This document shows, piece after piece, positions 24,101-31,383 of a stretch of 64,000 bases of DNA. The stretch is from the NCBI GenBank assembly GCA_039822785.1, contig JBCBMO010000004.1, positions 1 through 64,000 of the forward strand. Direction: 5' to 3'. Below the pieces are notes generated by a model. That model was given only the letters and a program-made list of their open reading frames with translations. It ran no database searches and had not been told where the DNA came from. The first letter of the stretch is position 1; every line of letters starts with the position of its first letter. The DNA is from Thermohalobaculum sp039822785 (lineage in GTDB: Bacteria; Pseudomonadota; Alphaproteobacteria; Rhodobacterales; Rhodobacteraceae). The position numbers were made by a program, and so were the translations under genes.

Positions 24101-24622
24101 ATGATCACCAAGACCCATATCGCGGCCCCGCTGTTCGTGGTGGCCAGCCTCGGCCTGGCGGCCTGCTCGACCGCCGGCACCACGACCCCCGCCACGCCGG
24201 CCTCGGCGACCGTGCAGGCGGATATCGTAGATACCGCCGTCTCGGCCGGTCAGTTCACGACGCTGGTGGCGGCGGTGCAGGCCGCGGGCCTGGTGGATAC
24301 GCTGAAGAGCGACGGCCCCTTCACCGTCTTTGCGCCCACCGACGATGCCTTTGCCAAGCTGCCGGCCGGCACGGTCGAGGACCTGCTGAAGCCGGAGAAC
24401 CGCGATCAGCTGACCGCCGTCCTGACCTATCACGTGATCGCGGCCGAGGTGATGTCGAGCGACATCGCGGGCAAGACGCTGTCGGCCAAGACCGTGCAGG
24501 GCGGTGACCTGGCCATCGACGCGACGGACGGCGTGAAGATCAACAACGCCACCGTGATCGCCGCGGATGTCGACGCGACCAACGGCGTGATCCATGTGAT
24601 CGACACGGTCCTGCTGCCCTGA
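24101..24622 (+). CDS. Fasciclin (FAS1) domain lipoprotein
   Basis: The start at 24101 has AAGGAG upstream. The 173-residue protein begins with a lipoprotein signal ending L-A-A-C (lipidated Cys near residue 22), a Thr/Ala/Pro-rich linker, then one FAS1 domain. The H1 motif FTVFAPTDDAFAKLP and the H2-like LTYHVI are present. FAS1 proteins are surface adhesion or matrix proteins. It would be anchored in the membrane, probably facing the outer surface or periplasm. It stands alone with an operator-like inverted repeat in front and a hairpin behind. Confidence 0.9.
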   Translation: MITKTHIAAPLFVVASLGLAACSTAGTTTPATPASATVQADIVDTAVSAGQFTTLVAAVQAAGLVDTLKSDGPFTVFAPTDDAFAKLPAGTVEDLLKPENRDQLTAVLTYHVIAAEVMSSDIAGKTLSAKTVQGGDLAIDATDGVKINNATVIAADVDATNGVIHVIDTVLLP

Positions 24623-24659
24623 GCCGATGGCCAGAGCCTGTGACCTGAGCCTATGACCT

Positions 24660-24688
24660 GCGCCGACCCGGTTGATCCGGGTCGGCGC
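24660..24688. other. Terminator-like hairpin without T-run
   Basis: GCGCCGACCCGG / CCGGGTCGGCGC form a perfect 12-bp stem with loop TTGAT, 38 bases after the fasciclin stop. No T-tract follows on either strand. It probably stabilises or ends the fasciclin mRNA, perhaps with Rho. Confidence 0.6.
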
Positions 24689-24876
24689 CGATCGCGCCGG
24701 GACCGAGAGCTCGGCGAAAGCCTGAGGTAATGACGCAGCCTTGCATGCTGCGCTGCGGTTGCGGGGCGCCCCCCGCTCATGGTCAAACTCTCGCGCCTGC
24801 GCGCAGCCCGCGCGGGTGGTCGCGCAGGCCGGTCCGGTGCCGCCGGCGAACGCGCCAGCCGCGAGGGAGGCCGCCC

Positions 24877-26262
24877 ATGTCCGAGCCTGCGATCCAGGAG
24901 GCCCCGCCCGAGCGCGAGGACGACTACGCCCTCGCCCCCGAACAGGTCGCCGCAATGATGGAGGCGCTCGATGCCAAGGATCGCGAGGGGGTGCGGCGGC
25001 TGGTGGCCGATCTGCATGTCGCCGACTTGGCGGACCTTGTGGAACAGATCGGCACCGCGCGGCGCAAACGCTTCGTCAAATTCGCCTATGCCGACCTGGA
25101 CCCTGCCTTTCTGGTCGAGCTCGAGGAAGGGGTGCGCGACGAGATCCTGGGCTTCCTCAAACCCAAGGAACTCGCCGAGGCGGCGCGCGAGTTCGACACC
25201 GACGATGTCGTCTACCTACTCTCGGATCTGTCCAACGATCAGCAGCGCGAGGTGCTGGAGGCGCTGGAGCCCGCCGACCGGATCGCGGTCAGCCGCTCGC
25301 TCAGCTACCCGGAGCACTCCGCCGGGCGGCTCATGCAGACGGATTTCGTCCGCGCGCCCTCCTATTGGACGGTGGGTCAGATCATCGATTTCATGCGCGC
25401 CTCGACCGATCTGCCGGAGCAGTTCTACGACGTGGTGGTGATCGACCCCTCGATGAAACCGGTGGGGTTGGTGCCATTGTCGACGATCCTGGGCCATCGC
25501 CGCCCGGTCTCCATCGGCCGGATCATGCACGATGACTTCCGCAGCTTTCACGTGGAGGACGCGCAGGAGGACGTCGGCTACGCCTTCAAGCAGTATCACC
25601 TGATCTCGGCGCCCGTGACGGATGGCGATGGGCGACTGGTTGGCGTGATCACGATCGACGATGCGGTCGAGGCGATGGACGAGGAGGCGGAGGAGGATCT
25701 GCTGCGCCTCGGCGGTGTCGGCGACGAAGAGCTGTCGGACAACACGCTGGAGATCTTCAAGCGCCGCTTTCCCTGGCTGGCGGTGAACCTGGTGACCGCG
25801 ATCCTGGCGAGCCTGGTGATCGCCCAGTTCGACGCGGTGATCACCCAGGTGGTGGCCCTGGCGGTGCTGATGCCCATCGTAGCCTCCATGGGCGGCAACG
25901 CGGGCACCCAGTCGCTGACGGTTGCGGTGCGGGCGCTGGCAACGCGCGACCTCACCTCGACCAACGCGCTGCGGGTGGTCTGGCGCGAGGCCCTGGTGGG
26001 GGTGCTGAACGGCGTGGGTTTCGCCGTGGTCATGGGCCTGGTGGCGGTACTGTGGTTCGGCGATCCGACCTTGGGCTGGGTGATCGGGGTGGCCATGGTC
26101 ATCAACCTGCTGGCGGCAGCGCTGGCGGGGATCCTGATCCCCATCGTGCTCGACAAGCTGGGGGCGGACCCGGCGCTGGCCTCGGGGACCTTCGTGACCA
26201 CGGTGACCGATGTGATCGGTTTCTTCGCCTTCCTCGGCCTCGCTGCGCTGGTCCTTCTGTGA
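24877..26262 (+). CDS. mgtE: Magnesium transporter MgtE
   Basis: The start at 24877 has GAGGGAGG upstream. The 461-residue protein shows the MgtE N-domain (about 30-140), a CBS pair (about 150-270; DDFRSFHVEDAQEDVGYAFKQ lies in the second CBS) and five C-terminal membrane helices. The pore signature LMPIVASMGGNAGTQ is intact. It is a Mg2+-gated Mg2+ channel of the inner membrane. Its stop overlaps the start of a small membrane ORF by 4 bases. No Mg2+ riboswitch was recognised upstream. Confidence 0.95.
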   Translation: MSEPAIQEAPPEREDDYALAPEQVAAMMEALDAKDREGVRRLVADLHVADLADLVEQIGTARRKRFVKFAYADLDPAFLVELEEGVRDEILGFLKPKELAEAAREFDTDDVVYLLSDLSNDQQREVLEALEPADRIAVSRSLSYPEHSAGRLMQTDFVRAPSYWTVGQIIDFMRASTDLPEQFYDVVVIDPSMKPVGLVPLSTILGHRRPVSIGRIMHDDFRSFHVEDAQEDVGYAFKQYHLISAPVTDGDGRLVGVITIDDAVEAMDEEAEEDLLRLGGVGDEELSDNTLEIFKRRFPWLAVNLVTAILASLVIAQFDAVITQVVALAVLMPIVASMGGNAGTQSLTVAVRALATRDLTSTNALRVVWREALVGVLNGVGFAVVMGLVAVLWFGDPTLGWVIGVAMVINLLAAALAGILIPIVLDKLGADPALASGTFVTTVTDVIGFFAFLGLAALVLL

Positions 26263-26492
26263 ACGAGCCAACGGCGAAAGCTCGAGAGGAGCGTATCAAG
26301 CTGCGGGCGACCTATCTCAATGGTCTCGCGATCAGCCTCTTTGCCCTGGGGGTCCTTGGACCTGGAGTCGGCACGCTGATCGGAACGCTGCCGCTCTCGA
26401 CCGCGGGCGTCCTGCTGATCGCTGTGGCCTCGCTTGCAGGGAGCGTGACGCTCCACTACTTTGCGTGGCGGATAGTTGGGAGGCTTGAGTGA
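26259..26492 (+). CDS. Small two-helix membrane protein coupled to mgtE
   Basis: A GTG start at 26259 overlaps the mgtE stop (GTGA). The 77-residue product has a basic N-terminus (KAREERIKLR) and two hydrophobic helices (about 23-45 and 48-68), ending RIVGRLE. Similar small proteins of unknown function with a K/R-LRATYLNG start are common in alphaproteobacteria. Tight coupling suggests it is made with MgtE, but a shared function is not shown. Confidence 0.65.
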   Translation: MNEPTAKAREERIKLRATYLNGLAISLFALGVLGPGVGTLIGTLPLSTAGVLLIAVASLAGSVTLHYFAWRIVGRLE

Positions 26493-26575
26493 TGGATCCG
26501 GTGACGACCATGGTGATGCTCGCCGGAATCGGAACGGCCTTCGGCATCGCCGTGTACCTCTTCATGCCGCTCTGA
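26492..26575 (+). CDS. Putative 27-residue single-helix microprotein
   Basis: The ATG at 26492 shares its A with the TGA of the previous gene, and GGGAGG lies 9 bases upstream. The product (MDPVTTMVMLAGIG... ending VYLFMPL) is one membrane helix with almost no soluble part. The overlap, ribosome site and clean helix argue for translation; the very short length argues caution. Confidence 0.45.
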   Translation: MDPVTTMVMLAGIGTAFGIAVYLFMPL

Positions 26576-26646
26576 AGGGTCGCCCAGCCCCCTTGCAATA
26601 TCGTCCTGCCCGCGTTTCCTGGGGGGCCGATGCGCAGGGGGGACAC

Positions 26647-27558
26647 ATGAGAGACTTGCCATCCACGATCGACGAGACCCAGGCGACGCTGGGGGAGGCC
26701 GGCTATGTCTGCGGGCGGGCGCTGGCGACGGTGGTGTTCCTGTCGCTGCGCCTCGGCCGGCCGCTGTTCCTGGAGGGCGAGGCGGGTGTCGGCAAGACCG
26801 AGATCGCCAAGGCGCTGGCGGCCGCGCTGGGGCGGCGGCTGATCCGGCTGCAGTGCTATGAGGGCCTCGATGCGGCCTCGGCGGTCTATGAGTGGAACTA
26901 CCCCGCGCAGATGATCGAGATCCGGCTGGCGGAGGCCGAGGGCGGGGCCGACCGGGCGGCCTTGGCGGCGAGCCTGTTCTCTGAGCGGTTCCTTATCCGT
27001 CGCCCGCTGTTGGAGGCCATGAGCCCGCAGGAGGGCGGTGCGCCGGTGCTGCTGATCGACGAGCTGGATCGCACGGACGAGCCCTTCGAGGCCTTCCTGC
27101 TGGAGGCGCTCTCGGATTTCCAGGTGACGATCCCCGAGCTCGGGACAGTCTCGGCTCCCGAGGCGCCCATCGTGATCCTGACCTCCAACCGCACGCGAGA
27201 AGTGCACGATGCGCTGAAGCGGCGGTGTCTCTATCACTGGGTCGATTACCCCGATGCCGCGCGGGAGTTGAAGATCCTGCGCGCGCGCGCCCCCGAGGCC
27301 CCGGCCCGGCTGTCGGAGGAGGTCGTGGCCTTTGTCCAGCGGCTGCGCACCGAGGATCTGTTCAAGCGCCCCGGCGTGGCGGAGACGATCGACTGGGCGA
27401 AATGCCTGGTGGCGCTGGATGCGATCGCCCTCGACCCGGAGACCGTGACCTCCACCCTTGGCGTGCTGCTGAAGTACCAGGATGACATCGCGCGCTTTCA
27501 GGACAGCCAGGCCAAGCGGGTGCTGGACGAGGTGCGCGCGGCCATGGTGGCGGTGTGA
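26647..27558 (+). CDS. MoxR-family AAA ATPase (CoxD-like)
   Basis: The 303-residue ATPase has Walker A GEAGVGKTE, Walker B VLLIDELDR and sensor 1 ILTSNRTRE. It resembles CoxD, the chaperone that inserts sulfur and copper into the CO dehydrogenase MoCu centre, and related MoxR proteins. A VWA-domain CoxE-like protein is encoded nearby (28306), the usual MoxR partner. The pair would act in the cytoplasm on a molybdenum hydroxylase. The structural subunits are not in the window. Confidence 0.85.
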   Translation: MRDLPSTIDETQATLGEAGYVCGRALATVVFLSLRLGRPLFLEGEAGVGKTEIAKALAAALGRRLIRLQCYEGLDAASAVYEWNYPAQMIEIRLAEAEGGADRAALAASLFSERFLIRRPLLEAMSPQEGGAPVLLIDELDRTDEPFEAFLLEALSDFQVTIPELGTVSAPEAPIVILTSNRTREVHDALKRRCLYHWVDYPDAARELKILRARAPEAPARLSEEVVAFVQRLRTEDLFKRPGVAETIDWAKCLVALDAIALDPETVTSTLGVLLKYQDDIARFQDSQAKRVLDEVRAAMVAV

Positions 27559-27936
27559 GCCCGACGCCCTGGCAAACGGTGTCGCGGGGATCGCGCGTGA
27601 GAGTATCGGTGTCGCGCGTCCCGCGCGTGAGAGTATTGGTGTCGCGCGTGCCGCGCGTGAGAGTATCGGTGTCGCGCGTGCCGCGCGACGGGTCGCTGCG
27701 CTCTTCTCGGCCCTCCGGGCCTCGGCGAGCCGCCCGTGGCCGGCCTGACGCGCTGGGCTTGGGTGCCGTGCAGGGGGCTGGCCGTGTCGGGGCTGGGGAG
27801 AAGCGCCAGGGGCGCTTGAGCCCGAGCCTGGGCAACGGGTGCGGCGCGTCAAGGGCAAGCGGGCTGCGCCCGGCGCTGACGCGCCCCTTGACCCGCCCCG
27901 CCCGTCGCACGGTCATGGATTGAGGAGGAGGGCGTG
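27559..27936. other. Intergenic region carrying a 30-bp tandem repeat
   Basis: This 378-base gap interrupts the coxD-coxE module. The first part is the tandem repeat at 27581-27687. The rest is GC-rich with a GTCAAGGG / CCCTTGAC inverted pair near 27848-27894. Several frames are open through it, as expected from the composition, but none has a ribosome site plus recognisable protein. No gene is called. Confidence 0.5.
27581..27687. repeat. 30-bp tandem repeat, three full copies and a partial fourth
   Basis: Copies start at 27581, 27611 and 27641, with a 17-base partial copy at 27671. The unit begins GTCGCGCGTG and ends GAGAGTATCGGT. Copies 2 and 3 differ at two positions; copy 1 diverges in its first 11 bases. 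A 30-base unit keeps all frames open, producing artificial repetitive peptides. A minisatellite or a multi-site protein-binding array are both possible. Confidence 0.85.
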
Positions 27937-28296
27937 ATGCTGCTCTTCCGGCCGACAGGGGCGGCGGAACTGGCGCTGGTTGAGGCCTCTGGATGGAGGT
28001 CCTGGTCACCCCGCCTCCCGGAACAGCCGATCTTCTATCCCGTCTTGACGTTCGACTATGCGGAGAAGATCGCCCGGGATTGGAATTCGACCCAGGCCGC
28101 CCCTGACAATCTGGGCTTTGTGACCCGCTTTGCGGTGAGCGAAGCGGTGGCCGCGCGCTATCCGCCGCAGGTTGCCGGCGGCGAGGCGCATCGCGAGCTC
28201 TGGGTGCCGGCGGAGGACTTGGAGGCCTTCAATGCCGGGATTGTCGGCGTGATCGAGGTTGTCGCGCGCTACCGTGACGGCCAGCGCATCGGCTGA
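27937..28296 (+). CDS. Conserved small protein (often labelled ADP-ribosylation/crystallin J1)
   Basis: The 119-residue protein begins at ATG 27937 behind GGAGGAG. The motifs LLFRPTGAAELALV, PEQPIFYPVL, YAEKIARDWN and ELWVPAEDLEAFN match a small alphaproteobacterial family that databases often label ADP-ribosylation/crystallin J1. That label is not supported by any catalytic motif seen here. No signal or membrane segment. It is 9 bases from the coxE-like gene and probably co-transcribed. Confidence 0.7.
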   Translation: MLLFRPTGAAELALVEASGWRSWSPRLPEQPIFYPVLTFDYAEKIARDWNSTQAAPDNLGFVTRFAVSEAVAARYPPQVAGGEAHRELWVPAEDLEAFNAGIVGVIEVVARYRDGQRIG

Positions 28297-28305
28297 GAGG
28301 GGGCT

Positions 28306-29553
28306 ATGGCGGAGGTGCTGACCAAGGGGCGGGGGAAGCTGGCGGAGAACGTCATGCATTTCGGCCGTGCGCTGCGGGCCGCCGGGGTGCCGGTGGGGCC
28401 TGGGCGGGTGGCCGATGCCCTCGCGGCGCTGGAGGCGGGTGGCTTCGAGCATCGCCGGGATTTCTATCACATGCTCGCCGCCTGCTTTCTGAGCAGACCC
28501 GAGCATCGGCCCGTCTTCGACCAGTGCTTCGCGCTCTTCTGGCGCGACCCGCAGCTTTTGGAGAAGGCGCTGGGGCTGTTCCTGCCGGAACTGCGCCAGC
28601 CGGGCGAGGAGCGCGCGCCGAAGCCCGGCGAGACCCGGGCCGCTGAGGCGATGACCCAAGGGATGGAGGCGCCCCCGGCGCGCGAGGATCCCGAGGATCC
28701 CGGCGAAGAGATCGAGATCGATGCGCGGCTGACCATGTCGACGGAGGATCGGCTGGCTAGCCGCGATTTCGAACAGATGACCACCGCCGAGATCGCGGAG
28801 GCCAAGCGCGCTGTCGCCACGCTCAGCCTGCCCGTGCGCCCCATCGCCAGCCGCCGCACCCGTGCCGAGCCCCGGGGGCGGGCGCCGGACTGGCGGGCCA
28901 CCATGCGCCAGGCCATGCGCCGGGGCGGCGAGGTCGGTGCGATTGCCCGGCGCGCGCCCCGCATCCGCTGGCCGGCGCTCGTCTGCCTCTGTGATATCTC
29001 GGGCTCCATGGCTGGCTACAGCCGGATGCTGCTGCACTTCCTGCATGCCGCCGCCAACGCCCGCGGGGCCGGCTGGAGCCGGGTCCACGCCTTCACCTTC
29101 GGCACGCGGCTGACGAACATCACCCGCCATCTAGGCCAGCGCGACGTGGACGAGGCGCTCGCCGCCGCCGGGCGCGAGGCGACGGACTGGGAGGGGGGCA
29201 CGCGTATCGGCCACGCCCTGGAGGCCTTCAACCGCGACTGGTCGCGCCGGGTGCTCGGGCAGGGCGGCGTGGTCCTGCTGATCACAGACGGGCTGGAGCG
29301 CGAAGATCCCGAGCGCCTGGGGCTGGCCGCCGAGCGGCTGCGCCTCTCCTGCCGCAAACTCATCTGGCTGAACCCGCTCCTGCGATGGGAGGGGTTCGAA
29401 GCGCGGGCCGCGGGGGTACGGGCGCTGTTGCCCCAGGTGGACAGTTTTAGGGCCGCCCATTCCATCGACAGCCTGCGCGCGCTGGCCGATGCGCTCAACC
29501 GACCCGACGATATGGGCGAGAAAGGCCGTCTTCTGCGGATGGCGCCGCGTTAG
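28306..29553 (+). CDS. VWA-domain protein, CoxE-like
   Basis: The 415-residue protein has an N-terminal helical region, a charged linker (about 100-160) and a C-terminal von Willebrand A domain with MIDAS motif DISGSMAGYS and LLITDGLERED. It matches CoxE, partner of the MoxR ATPase CoxD in maturing CO-dehydrogenase-type molybdenum hydroxylases. It is cytoplasmic by sequence. It follows the small protein at 27937 by 9 bases. Confidence 0.88.
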   Translation: MAEVLTKGRGKLAENVMHFGRALRAAGVPVGPGRVADALAALEAGGFEHRRDFYHMLAACFLSRPEHRPVFDQCFALFWRDPQLLEKALGLFLPELRQPGEERAPKPGETRAAEAMTQGMEAPPAREDPEDPGEEIEIDARLTMSTEDRLASRDFEQMTTAEIAEAKRAVATLSLPVRPIASRRTRAEPRGRAPDWRATMRQAMRRGGEVGAIARRAPRIRWPALVCLCDISGSMAGYSRMLLHFLHAAANARGAGWSRVHAFTFGTRLTNITRHLGQRDVDEALAAAGREATDWEGGTRIGHALEAFNRDWSRRVLGQGGVVLLITDGLEREDPERLGLAAERLRLSCRKLIWLNPLLRWEGFEARAAGVRALLPQVDSFRAAHSIDSLRALADALNRPDDMGEKGRLLRMAPR

Positions 29554-29691
29554 CGCCCCAGTTCGCGCAGGCGTTGTGCCAAGGGTCCCGGCGTGGGACA
29601 GAGCGCGTTTACCGGTAGCAGGCCGCCGCCCCTGTTTCCCCGCGAACTTCCTCGGAAAGGCCCTCTCGCCTGCAAGATTGCCCATCACAGT

Positions 29692-29709
29692 CTTGTGTAC
29701 CGACACAAG
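29692..29709. promoter_or_regulatory. Perfect inverted repeat upstream of a membrane protein gene
   Basis: CTTGTGT-ACCG-ACACAAG is a perfect 7-4-7 palindrome located 37 bases before the start at 29746. Its position and symmetry fit an operator for a dimeric regulator. Confidence 0.5.
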
Positions 29710-29745
29710 TGGCCGGGTGGCGTTCGTAGCAGAGAGGGTTGTTCG

Positions 29746-30183
29746 ATGGGCTTCTTGATTGTGGAAATCCTGGGCGTCCTGTTGCTCGCCGCGGCCTGGA
29801 TGGTGGCGATTGCTCGGATGATCGAGACCCGCGAGTGGTCGCCGATCCGCCCTGCGGTCATGGTCATCGTGATCGCCGGCTGCTTGGCACTGATGGCCGA
29901 TACGGTGGTCGCCTTCACGGAGACCGGGGAGCTGCGGAGCACCTTCTACCTGGCAGCCTGGAACCTCGGCATGGCGCTCTTCGACATGAAGATCGCCTTG
30001 TACCTCGCGCGCCGCGGCAAGCTGGAGCGCCGGCCCCTCCTTCCGGCGCGCGGCCAGCGCCCGGAGGCGGTCTCTGCGGAGGCGAGAGCCGCCTATGAAG
30101 CGCAACCCGCTGCCGCGCCGCTGGCCGCACCGACCTCGGCCCTCGGCCAGGACGGGGACAAGCCGCTCGCCACCGTAGCGTGA
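29746..30183 (+). CDS. Membrane protein of unknown function
   Basis: The start at 29746 follows AGAGAGGG. The 145-residue product has three hydrophobic helices (about 5-25, 36-56 and 68-84) and an Ala/Pro-rich soluble tail. I do not recognise a family. It sits between the CoxE-like and XdhC-like genes but with its own operator-like palindrome, so it may be regulated separately. Confidence 0.6.
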   Translation: MGFLIVEILGVLLLAAAWMVAIARMIETREWSPIRPAVMVIVIAGCLALMADTVVAFTETGELRSTFYLAAWNLGMALFDMKIALYLARRGKLERRPLLPARGQRPEAVSAEARAAYEAQPAAAPLAAPTSALGQDGDKPLATVA

Positions 30184-30339
30184 GCGGCGCCCGTCCGCGG
30201 GCTCGCCCCCGGCACCTTTTCCTGCGGGTCTTGTGCCCCATCGCCGCCTCGGCCAAGTCTGGCTGGGGCGGTTCGCCTTTCGGCGCGCCGGATAAGCCCC
30301 ACATTATAGGGTGGAGCGAGGCGGAGACGGGAGCGACCG

Positions 30340-31383
30340 ATGGCGCTGACGGATCACGATGCGATCCCCGAGACGGCGCTGGCCTGGCACCGCGCCGGGG
30401 TGGGCGCAGCATTGGCCACGGTGGTCGAGACATGGGGCAGCGCCCCGCGGCCCGTGGGCGCGCAGCTCGCGATCTCAGGCGAGGCGGAGATCGCGGGCAG
30501 CGTCTCCGGCGGCTGTGTCGAGAGCGCGGTCGTGGCCGAGGCGCTGGAGGCGCTGGAGGACGGGCGCTGCCGGATCCTGGAGTATGGCGTCACGAGCGAG
30601 GAGGCTTTTGCCGTCGGCCTCGCCTGTGGCGGCACGATCCGGGTGATGGTCGAGCCCATCGGGCAGGGGGCTGGCTGGGCGCCGGAGATGCTCGCGGCCC
30701 TGGTCGAGGCCCGGGCCGCCCGTGCGGCCTTGGCGGTGGAGACCGACACCACGGGCTGGACCCGGCGGCTGGTGACGCCGGACACGGCGCCCGCGCTCTT
30801 CGAGGCTGAGCGCTCGGGTTTCGATGCCGCGGAGCCGAGCCTTTTTCGCGCGCTGCATATGCCCCCTTTGCGCCTGGCCATCGTCGGGGCCGCGCATGCC
30901 GCGCAGCCGCTCGCGCTCATGGCGCAGGCGAGCGGCTACGACGTCACGGTGATCGACCCGCGGGAGGCCTTTGCCTCGGCTGCGCGCTTCCCGGACACCG
31001 CCCTCAGTCACGAATGGCCTGACGCGGCGTTGGCGGCCCATGGGCTGGATCGGCGCACGGCGGTGGTCACGCTCAGCCATGACACCAAGATCGACGATCC
31101 GGCGCTGATGGCCGCGATCCGCTCCGACGCCTTCTACATCGGCGCGCTGGGCTCGACCCGGACCCATGCCAAACGCGTGGACCGCTTGGCGGCCGCCGGT
31201 TTTGCGGCCGGCGAGATCGCGCGCATCGACGCGCCCGTCGGTCTCTCGATCGGGGCGAAGACACCGGCGGAGATCGCGATCAGCGTGCTTGCCGAGATGA
31301 CCGAGCGTCTGCGCCGCCCCCAGACCCGGCCCGGCGACGGGGTCGTGGCGCCCGCGCCGTCGCTGGCGACGGCTGTATCGTGA
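30340..31383 (+). CDS. XdhC/CoxF-family molybdenum-hydroxylase maturation protein
   Basis: The 347-residue protein has the XdhC N-terminal motif GSVSGGCVES and a C-terminal Rossmann domain (LAIVGAAHAAQPL; GALGSTRTHAKR). XdhC proteins bind molybdopterin cytosine dinucleotide cofactor, help its sulfuration and pass it to xanthine or CO dehydrogenases. GGGAG precedes the ATG. Its stop overlaps the next start by 4 bases (GTGA). Confidence 0.88.
   Translation: MALTDHDAIPETALAWHRAGVGAALATVVETWGSAPRPVGAQLAISGEAEIAGSVSGGCVESAVVAEALEALEDGRCRILEYGVTSEEAFAVGLACGGTIRVMVEPIGQGAGWAPEMLAALVEARAARAALAVETDTTGWTRRLVTPDTAPALFEAERSGFDAAEPSLFRALHMPPLRLAIVGAAHAAQPLALMAQASGYDVTVIDPREAFASAARFPDTALSHEWPDAALAAHGLDRRTAVVTLSHDTKIDDPALMAAIRSDAFYIGALGSTRTHAKRVDRLAAAGFAAGEIARIDAPVGLSIGAKTPAEIAISVLAEMTERLRRPQTRPGDGVVAPAPSLATAVS

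Noticed and set aside
24660..24688. Mg2+ riboswitch before mgtE
   Set aside because: Only a single strong hairpin close to the fasciclin stop is present. None of the multi-stem features of a Mg2+ sensing leader could be recognised.
27581..27687. CRISPR array
   Set aside because: The units are directly adjacent with no spacers, so it is a tandem repeat and not a CRISPR array.
27555..27923. 122-codon frame reading through the 30-bp tandem repeat
   Set aside because: The repeat length keeps frames open on both strands. The translated peptide is a simple Arg/Val/Ser repeat and no ribosome site is present.
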